Positions 58,474 through 64,000 of a DNA stretch of 64,000 nucleotides are shown here, one piece after another. Positions within the stretch are counted from its first letter, which is position 1. Every line of letters begins with the position of its first letter. This DNA is from Nocardioides luteus (GTDB taxonomy: Bacteria; Actinomycetota; Actinomycetes; Propionibacteriales; Nocardioidaceae), in assembly GCF_015752315.1 (NCBI RefSeq), contig NZ_JADOVJ010000001.1, positions 2,968,501 through 3,032,500 on the forward strand, in the 5' to 3' direction. Position numbers and translations under genes: made by a program. Under the pieces are notes generated by a model. That model saw only the letters and a list, made by a program, of their open reading frames with translations. It searched no databases and had not been told where the DNA came from.

Positions 58474-59191
58474 CGCTGCGCGAGAAAACCCGGACGGACG
58501 GTTCGCCGCACCACCCGTCCTCTCGAAGTCAGTCCTTCGCGTCTACGTACTCATCGCGCTGGTGATCGTCGGTCTCGGACTCGGTCTCTGGGTCCTCTGG
58601 GTCTCCGGTTCGACCTCAGCTCGAATCGCTGCCATCTTGATGGCCGCCGTCGTCCTGCTCCCGACCGTTGCGCTGGTGCTGAGCATGGCACGCCGCCGTT
58701 CCGCCGTTCTGGTGATCGAAGAGAACCCGGCCGAGGTCGTGTTGCGGGGGTCCCGGTTCTTCGCACTCGCGCTGCTGACAGCGCTGGCCTGCATCGTCAC
58801 TTATCCGATCGCACTCGGAGTGGCCGTCGTCCGCGACGGCGTCGAGGAAGGCTCGGCGACGATGTTCGTAGTCTCCCTGGTCGTCGCCCTGGCCTGCCTC
58901 CCGGTGCTAGTGATGATGCTGCTGGGCAAGTACAGACTGAACTGCCTGGTGCTCACGCACGACCTAGTCACCTACCGCGGCTACCGCCGTGCCTCATCAG
59001 CTCCGTGGGATGCACTGGACAGGGTCGAGATCACCCCTGAGCCGAAGGTTCAGCTGCTCGTCTCCGGACCTGGAACGGCGATCGAGGTTCCTCTGGGTCT
59101 CATGGCCAGCGGTCCGGTGCCGCTCGCGGAGTACGTCGACGATCTGCTTCGTCACCCCGAGCGACGGCCCAGCAAGTCTCGTACGAACTAG
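58451..59191 (+). CDS. Membrane protein, four segments, unknown function
   Basis: 246 residues from ATG 58451, with GGAGG nine bases upstream. Two pairs of hydrophobic segments ([20 protein letters not shown] and a partner near 45-65; [18 protein letters not shown] region and [19 protein letters not shown]) are followed by a cytoplasmic PH-like C-terminus ([20 protein letters not shown]). The layout resembles actinobacterial PH-domain membrane proteins. Function unknown. Confidence 0.7.
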   Translation: MPSHSGTDAARENPDGRFAAPPVLSKSVLRVYVLIALVIVGLGLGLWVLWVSGSTSARIAAILMAAVVLLPTVALVLSMARRRSAVLVIEENPAEVVLRGSRFFALALLTALACIVTYPIALGVAVVRDGVEEGSATMFVVSLVVALACLPVLVMMLLGKYRLNCLVLTHDLVTYRGYRRASSAPWDALDRVEITPEPKVQLLVSGPGTAIEVPLGLMASGPVPLAEYVDDLLRHPERRPSKSRTN

Positions 59192-59211
59192 GCCTTCCTT
59201 CCGCGGAGGCC
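59191..59211. terminator. Short hairpin between convergent genes
   Basis: GGCCT-T-CC pairs with GG-AGGCC directly at the stop of the membrane protein gene and before the end of the dodecin gene; it is small and has one bulged base. Confidence 0.4.
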
Positions 59212-59225
59212 GCGCGGCTGCCCGG

Positions 59226-59438
59226 TCAGTCATCCTCCATGCGGAAGCCGACCTTGAGCCCGACCTGGAAGTGCTGGATCTCGCCCTCTTCGAGGTGGCC
59301 GCGGATCTGGGTGACCTCGAACCAGTCCAGGTGACGCAGGGTCTGGGTGGCGCGACCGAGGCCGCTGCGGATGGCGTCCTCGAGTCCGACCTCGGAGGTT
59401 CCGACGATCTCGGTGACGCGGTAGGTGTGCGCAGACAT
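59226..59438 (-). CDS. Dodecin (flavin-storage protein)
   Basis: 70 residues, the exact dodecin length, from ATG 59438. Family sequence [38 protein letters not shown] (with the flavin-stacking Trp) and [14 protein letters not shown]. It forms hollow dodecamers that bind flavin and sometimes CoA. Monocistronic, divergent from zwf. Confidence 0.96.
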   Translation of the reverse strand: MSAHTYRVTEIVGTSEVGLEDAIRSGLGRATQTLRHLDWFEVTQIRGHLEEGEIQHFQVGLKVGFRMEDD

Positions 59439-59549
59439 GGCGTGCCTCTCGTGTTGGTGGATGTATCCACCATGGATCCGAGGTCGAGACCGTGCAAGGG
59501 GTCCGGCGCGCTGACCTGCCGGTGTGACCCCGAGTGGGAGACTGAGCAC

Positions 59550-60986
59550 GTGTCCTCCAAACCAGCCCCGCACGTACTCGTTCTCTTCGGCGCGACCGGC
59601 GACCTGGCCGCGCGCAAGCTGTTCCCCGGGCTGTATCGGCTCGCCCTGGCCAAACGGCTCCCCGACCAGTTCGCGGTCATCGGCAGCGGGCGGCGCTCGC
59701 CGGGCACCGACGACGAGTTCCGCGACCAGGTTCGCCAGGCGCTGAAGGAGTTCGTCGGCGACGTCGATGAGTCTGTCGCGGGGCCGCTGTTGGAGCGGAT
59801 CCGCTTCGTCGCCTCCTCCGCCGACGACGGCGCCGCGCTGGCCGAGGCGGTGCACGAGGCCGAGGACCGGCTCGCGCTGGACAGCGGGCAGACGGTGGGC
59901 GATGTACAGCGCCTTCTCTATCTCTCCGTGCCGCCGCAGGCGGTGGAGCCGATGGTCGGGATGCTCGACCGTGAGGGGCTGAATCTGCGCAGCCGGCTGG
60001 TCGCGGAGAAGCCGTTCGGCACCGACCTCGCCTCGGCGCGCGAGCTCGACGCCGTGCTCAGCGAGGCCTTCGACGAGCCGCAGATCTTCCGGATCGACCA
60101 CTTCATCGGGAAGGAGGCCGTGCAGAACCTGCTGGCGCTGCGTTTCGCCAACGGCCTCTTCGAGCCCGCGTGGAACCGGCACAGCATCGAGTCGGTGCAG
60201 ATCGACGTACCGGAGAAGCTCACCGTCAAGGGGCGCGGCAGCTTCTACGAGGGCACCGGCTGCCTGCGCGACATGGTCACCACCCACCTGTGCCAGCTGC
60301 TCGGGTTCGTGGCGATGGAGGACCCGCACGCGTTCCGCGAGGGCGCGATCCGTGCGGCGAAGGCCGCCGCCTTCGCGGCCGTCCGGCCGCTGGACCCCGA
60401 GCGCGTGGTCTTCGGGCAGTACGACGGCTATCGCGAGGAGCCCGACGTCGCCGCCGACTCCGAGGTGGAGACGTACGTCGCGATCGAGGCGTGGATCGAC
60501 AACGACCGCTGGCGCGGGGTGCCGTTCTACCTGCGCACCGGCAAAGCGCTCGCGGCCGGGCGGCGGACGATCACGATCCGGTTCACCGACCCGCGGCACC
60601 GCTGGCTGCAGCCGGCCGATCCTGGCTCGGCCCAGCCCAACGAGCTGGTGATCGAGCTCAGCGACGACGCCCATATCGAGATCGAGGTACGCGCCAAGCG
60701 CCCCGGTCCCGGCATGGCGCTGACCGAGGGGGTGTTCCGCCTCGACCTCGCCTGCGACGCACCGGACGCCGGCCCGCTGGAGGCCTACGAGCGGCTGCTC
60801 CTCGACGTCATGAACGGCGACCGCACCCTGTTCACCAGCGCGCGCGAGGTCGAGCGGCTGTGGGAGATCTGCCAGCCGGTCCTCGAGCACCGGCCCGCCG
60901 TGCACAGCTACCCGCAGGGATCCTGGGGGCCGGAGTCGGCGCTCGAGCTGCCAGAAGGCGGCTGGAGGCTGGGAAGGAACCAGTGA
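59550..60986 (+). CDS. zwf: Glucose-6-phosphate 1-dehydrogenase
   Basis: 478 residues from GTG 59550 ([10 protein letters not shown]), GGGAG upstream. NADP motif [16 protein letters not shown], substrate site [13 protein letters not shown] (catalytic His in the next conserved block) and [11 protein letters not shown]. It makes 6-phosphogluconolactone and NADPH. It is coupled to the exonuclease gene by GTGA rather than to opcA, tal or pgl, so this may be a secondary zwf copy outside the pentose-phosphate operon (inference). Confidence 0.95.
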   Translation: MSSKPAPHVLVLFGATGDLAARKLFPGLYRLALAKRLPDQFAVIGSGRRSPGTDDEFRDQVRQALKEFVGDVDESVAGPLLERIRFVASSADDGAALAEAVHEAEDRLALDSGQTVGDVQRLLYLSVPPQAVEPMVGMLDREGLNLRSRLVAEKPFGTDLASARELDAVLSEAFDEPQIFRIDHFIGKEAVQNLLALRFANGLFEPAWNRHSIESVQIDVPEKLTVKGRGSFYEGTGCLRDMVTTHLCQLLGFVAMEDPHAFREGAIRAAKAAAFAAVRPLDPERVVFGQYDGYREEPDVAADSEVETYVAIEAWIDNDRWRGVPFYLRTGKALAAGRRTITIRFTDPRHRWLQPADPGSAQPNELVIELSDDAHIEIEVRAKRPGPGMALTEGVFRLDLACDAPDAGPLEAYERLLLDVMNGDRTLFTSAREVERLWEICQPVLEHRPAVHSYPQGSWGPESALELPEGGWRLGRNQ

Positions 60987-61975
60987 GCAGCGCGCCCCGC
61001 CGCCTCCTGCTCGTCGTCGACGCGCCGTCCCTGCTCCACCGCAACCATCACGCGCGGGCGCACACTCGCATGGTCGACCGTGCCGGGCGGCCCGCCTGGG
61101 CGCTGCACGGCATGCTGCGGCAGATCCTCGACTCGATCGACGCCTTCGCCCCGGACGCGGTGCTCTTCGGGCTCGACGACCGCACCGCGTCCGTACGCCG
61201 CGACGCCTATCCCGACTACAAGGCCGGACGCGCCGAGAAGGACCCGATGCTGGTCGAGCAGCTCGGCCGCGCCGGTGCGATGCTCGATGCCCTCGGGCTC
61301 GCGACCCTCACTCCCCCGGGTCTCGAGGCCGACGACGTCAATGCCTCCGCCGCGGCGTGGGCGGTCCGCAACGGCTGGAACTGCGTCGTCATCACCTCCG
61401 ACCGCGACGCGTTCGCGCTGATCAGCGAGCACACCCAGGTCCTACGGCTGATCAACGGCGGCATCAACGGCTCTCCCCTGCTCAACCCCGCCCGGCTCTA
61501 TTCGATGTACGGCGTTCCCGCCACTCGCTACCTCGAGTACGCCGCGCTCCGCGGTGACGCCAGCGACAACCTGCCCGGGGTGAGCGGCATCGGCGAGAAG
61601 ACCGCCGCCGCGCTCCTCGACCAGTTCGGCCCCATGGACGGCGTGTGGGCCGACATCTCCGACAACGACGGGCAGAAGGTGACCGAGGTCCTCGACGCGT
61701 GGGCGGCCGACACCGGCGTACGCCGCATCGGCTCGCGCGTCGTCCGCGCCCTGTCCGCGCCCGGCGCGCGGGAGCGCTACGACTTCAACCTGGGCATGAT
61801 GACCTGCCACGAGGACCTCGACCTACGCCTCACCCCGGACATCCCCGGCACCCCCGGCCTGCTCCCGCTCGACATCGACCGGGTCACCCGGGTCGTGGGC
61901 TTCCTCGGTGTCGAGGCGACCACGGCCGTGGCGCAGCGGGTGCTGAGCACGAACCCCGCCTCGACCTCGTTCTAG
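60983..61975 (+). CDS. 5'-3' exonuclease-like protein (FEN/PolI N-terminal domain)
   Basis: 330 residues from GTG 60983. Metal-binding acidic residues of the flap-nuclease fold are present: [24 protein letters not shown]...[33 protein letters not shown] and the helix-hairpin-helix [19 protein letters not shown]. It is the stand-alone exonuclease domain of DNA polymerase I, as seen in many actinobacteria. Role: removal of RNA primers or flaps. Its TAG shares the CTAG tetranucleotide with the stop of the convergent gene. Confidence 0.93.
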   Translation: MSSAPRRLLLVVDAPSLLHRNHHARAHTRMVDRAGRPAWALHGMLRQILDSIDAFAPDAVLFGLDDRTASVRRDAYPDYKAGRAEKDPMLVEQLGRAGAMLDALGLATLTPPGLEADDVNASAAAWAVRNGWNCVVITSDRDAFALISEHTQVLRLINGGINGSPLLNPARLYSMYGVPATRYLEYAALRGDASDNLPGVSGIGEKTAAALLDQFGPMDGVWADISDNDGQKVTEVLDAWAADTGVRRIGSRVVRALSAPGARERYDFNLGMMTCHEDLDLRLTPDIPGTPGLLPLDIDRVTRVVGFLGVEATTAVAQRVLSTNPASTSF

Positions 61976-63423
61976 ACGGTCGAGTTCCAAGCCTCGGTCG
62001 CCGTCTTCTCGGCCTCCGGCCTGGCCGCGTCGATCTGCTCCGCGCACGCGACGCCATGTCTGGAGAAGTCTGTCTTCTCCACAACGCCCCGACCCGTCGC
62101 GGTCGACCGTATCCACGCCACGATCGTGCCGGTCTCATCCTCGCCGCCGCAGTCGTACGGCGCCGAGACGAGACCGACCAGCCTCGTGTCCTGCCAACCG
62201 ACTCCACGCAGCAGCGTCATCACCTTCCGCAGCTCGTCAGGCCGGAAGGATCCTTCTGGCTTGGGATAGGCCAGGACGTACGGCCTTCGCTTGTCGACCC
62301 CGACCAAGTCAGGTCCCCAGAGGATGACGTAGCCGAGCTTCGCTATCTCTGCCAGCCTCGGCGCAACCCGGGCCACCTCGGAAGGCCGGTCCACGATATG
62401 TGCTGGGCCTGCGCTGTCGCCGTACCACTCGACCGGCTCCGGCCAGGTCACGGCGAGCTCGAGCTGGGGATCGATCTCGACCGCCGCCGCTCCGACGGCA
62501 CCGACGTCGCTCAGTGTCGCGGTCTCGGCCGTGATCTCGGTGAGACCCATGTCGATCTCGATCACGGCCGTCGCCCCCGCACCACGGAGACTCCGGACGG
62601 CAGCCAGAGCAGGCTCGATCCGCTGGCCTTCGGCACCCGAGTACGTGACGGCGTCGGGGTCCTCACCGACCTCGATCCGAGCGACCTCGTCCTTCTCGAG
62701 GATGCTCTCGACGGCACTCCAGACCGCAGGCGCCTCTCGCTCATCGCCGACCGAAGTGCGAAGGTCGGAGATCCGACCGTCTCGACCCACCTCCAGCGTC
62801 ACCGGCATCCGGAGGGCCTCGGCCAACCGGCCCAACCTGGTAGCTGTCTTGTCGGGATCGTCCAACGGCGAACGCCGGACCCAGACCGCATCTCCGCCCG
62901 CCGAGTCCGCGCCGCCGCCGTTGACGAGGATCTCCCACGACCTCCTGGCCAGGCTCTGATCGGCAGCGACCAGAGCGAACAACTTCTGCGCGATCCCGAC
63001 CCGCGCGCTCGCATCGGCAACCGTCACGCGCGCCTGCAGCTGCAAGGATCGGTCCCGGAGCTCGATCCGCTCGACCTCGGCGTCGCGAAGCGCACCGTAC
63101 GTCACCAGGGCGGCCGCAGTATCGCGGCTGCCGGGAAGCGCCTCGACCTCGGCGACGCCAAGGCGAGCCACCCACCGACCGCGCGCCGGCCCAGCGTTCA
63201 AGCGCTCAAGGACCTTCGCGGCCTGCTCCACCGTGATCCCGTCGGCGAGCACGACTCGCTTGCCGTCGGCGTCGACGTCGCGTACGCCAGGCATCTGCGC
63301 GACCTCGCCCTGCAACCGCCGTTCGGCCTGCCCGTCCGAACCCCACCACCGCACACCGCCGGCAACAGCGCCCGCGATCAGCACAGCCACAGCAACCACC
63401 GCGAACCAACGCCCCCGAGTCAT
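61972..63423 (-). CDS. Membrane-anchored hypothetical protein
   Basis: 483 residues from ATG 63423. One N-terminal anchor (WFAVVAVAVLIAGAVAGGV) and then a soluble extracytoplasmic part rich in alternating alpha/beta, with repeated BON-like pieces (VRDVDADGKRVVLADGITVEQ; VTVADASARVGIAQKLFALV). No enzyme motif. A pair of cysteines (APYDCGG, GVACAEQ) might form a disulfide. Not recognised; it may be a cell-envelope protein. The frame could begin at 63444, but MTRGRWF fits a signal anchor better. Confidence 0.7.
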   Translation of the reverse strand: MTRGRWFAVVAVAVLIAGAVAGGVRWWGSDGQAERRLQGEVAQMPGVRDVDADGKRVVLADGITVEQAAKVLERLNAGPARGRWVARLGVAEVEALPGSRDTAAALVTYGALRDAEVERIELRDRSLQLQARVTVADASARVGIAQKLFALVAADQSLARRSWEILVNGGGADSAGGDAVWVRRSPLDDPDKTATRLGRLAEALRMPVTLEVGRDGRISDLRTSVGDEREAPAVWSAVESILEKDEVARIEVGEDPDAVTYSGAEGQRIEPALAAVRSLRGAGATAVIEIDMGLTEITAETATLSDVGAVGAAAVEIDPQLELAVTWPEPVEWYGDSAGPAHIVDRPSEVARVAPRLAEIAKLGYVILWGPDLVGVDKRRPYVLAYPKPEGSFRPDELRKVMTLLRGVGWQDTRLVGLVSAPYDCGGEDETGTIVAWIRSTATGRGVVEKTDFSRHGVACAEQIDAARPEAEKTATEAWNSTV

Positions 63424-63492
63424 GGCCTGATGCTCGCACACCACGGTTGAGATGGGTCACGAGTCCCGGCTCGGCCATCTCCTGGACCCGGC

Positions 63493-64000
63493 TCACGCCC
63501 ACCGCTCTTGGAGGTCGGCGACCAGCTTCTCGGCTTCGCTGGTGTCGGGCGCGCGTACGGCATCGAGGCTGGACTGCGGCAGCACCACGTATCGCCCGCC
63601 GCCGTTTCGGCCGAGCTCGCTCAGCGCGTCGAGCACGCCGCTCTCGGACAGGTCCAGGACCTGGATGTCCTCGCCGATCCGGTCGAGGACATCTCGGCCG
63701 GAGCCGGCCTTCACCTGGTCGATCTGGGCGGCGAGCTGCGTAACGGCGGCACGCGCGTCTTGGGCAGCGAGCTCTGCGACCTTCATGTTGTTCTCGGCCG
63801 CCTGCATGTTCTGCATGGCTGCGACGTGCTGCTTCTCGGCTTCCTTCTTGTTCTGGTCGGCGGCGTTGGCGGCGCTCTTCGCCGCAGCGCCGGTCACCGA
63901 GACCCCGAGGAGCGCGCCGAGAACAAAGAGCGCGATGTTCTGGACCCGGTCGATGATGCCGAGCAGCTGCTCCCAGTCAGCCCGCTCCTGTGCCTCGTTG
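63493..64000 (-). CDS. Membrane-anchored coiled-coil protein, 5' end outside the window
   Basis: The last 168 residues of a longer frame that is open through position 64000. A hydrophobic segment (NIALFVLGALLGVSVTGAA) near the visible start is followed by an Ala/Lys/Gln-rich coiled coil (about 45 residues, AKSAANAADQNKKEAEKQHV) and a globular end with YVVLPQSSLDAVRAPD. Not recognised. Same direction as the neighbouring envelope protein, 69 bases upstream of its start. Confidence 0.65.
   Translation of the reverse strand, partial: NEAQERADWEQLLGIIDRVQNIALFVLGALLGVSVTGAAAKSAANAADQNKKEAEKQHVAAMQNMQAAENNMKVAELAAQDARAAVTQLAAQIDQVKAGSGRDVLDRIGEDIQVLDLSESGVLDALSELGRNGGGRYVVLPQSSLDAVRAPDTSEAEKLVADLQERWA

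Noticed and set aside
1..64000. CRISPR arrays, tRNA, rRNA, insertion sequences, prophage genes
   Set aside because: No regularly spaced repeats, no cloverleaf-like or rRNA-like sequence, and no transposase, integrase or phage structural motifs were recognised by eye. A tRNA scan would be needed to exclude tRNAs fully.

Overview
The window is chromosomal DNA of a high-GC Gram-positive bacterium, most likely an actinobacterium of the Nocardioides type. This is inferred from the GC-rich codon use, GTG starts, 4-bp ATGA/GTGA gene overlaps, an actinobacterial P450 ferredoxin and MSMEG_05xx-type gene families. No rRNA, tRNA, CRISPR array or transposase was recognised.

Bases 1-7,000 hold a leftward alpha-galactoside locus: GH36 alpha-galactosidase, two sugar ABC permeases, a lipoprotein binding protein cut by the window edge, and a LacI regulator with three matching operator sites. 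Behind it lie a decayed galK and the last 80 codons of galT. Bases 6,900-13,800 are a patchwork of small catabolic genes (SDR, HSL-type esterase, FAD monooxygenase, alpha/beta hydrolase, TetR) separated by decayed sequence and a diverged duplicated control region. Bases 13,800-20,000 hold a complete class I P450 system opposite a PucR regulator, then a zinc alcohol dehydrogenase opposite a TetR regulator.

Bases 19,900-25,600 hold a two-component system divergent from a lipoprotein/adaptor/ABC efflux operon. Bases 25,700-31,100 hold a fused isobutyryl-CoA mutase (icmF) divergent from 3-hydroxybutyryl-CoA dehydrogenase and acyl-CoA dehydrogenase; together these can route isobutyryl-CoA through butyryl-CoA to acetoacetyl-CoA. 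Bases 31,100-36,800 are a glycolate oxidase/permease operon (glcDEF plus an LctP-family permease). Bases 36,900-41,500 are an asparagine/aspartate operon (GntR, permease, asparaginase, aspartase). An ABC-F gene follows, with a tiny leader ORF and hairpin-rich leader that look like translation-coupled attenuation.

The most unusual system is a nine-gene leftward operon at 43,402-51,902. It matches the conserved MSMEG_0565-0572/Sll0783-0787 set, known as Nit1C and linked elsewhere to cyanide assimilation: amidohydrolase, nitrogen-starvation protein, radical SAM enzyme, a fused GNAT acetyltransferase/AIR-synthase-like protein, nitrilase, small nitrogen-starvation protein, flavin oxidoreductase, a second nitrilase-like protein and a glycosyltransferase. 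The second nitrilase-like protein lacks the catalytic Cys and Glu. Two GlnR-like boxes 44 bp apart precede the operon, consistent with nitrogen control.

Bases 52,000-64,000 carry an enoyl-CoA hydratase, a very large membrane protein, a lipoprotein sortase, a methyltransferase, a GIY-YIG nuclease-family protein, dodecin, glucose-6-phosphate dehydrogenase, a 5'-3' exonuclease-like protein and hypothetical envelope proteins.
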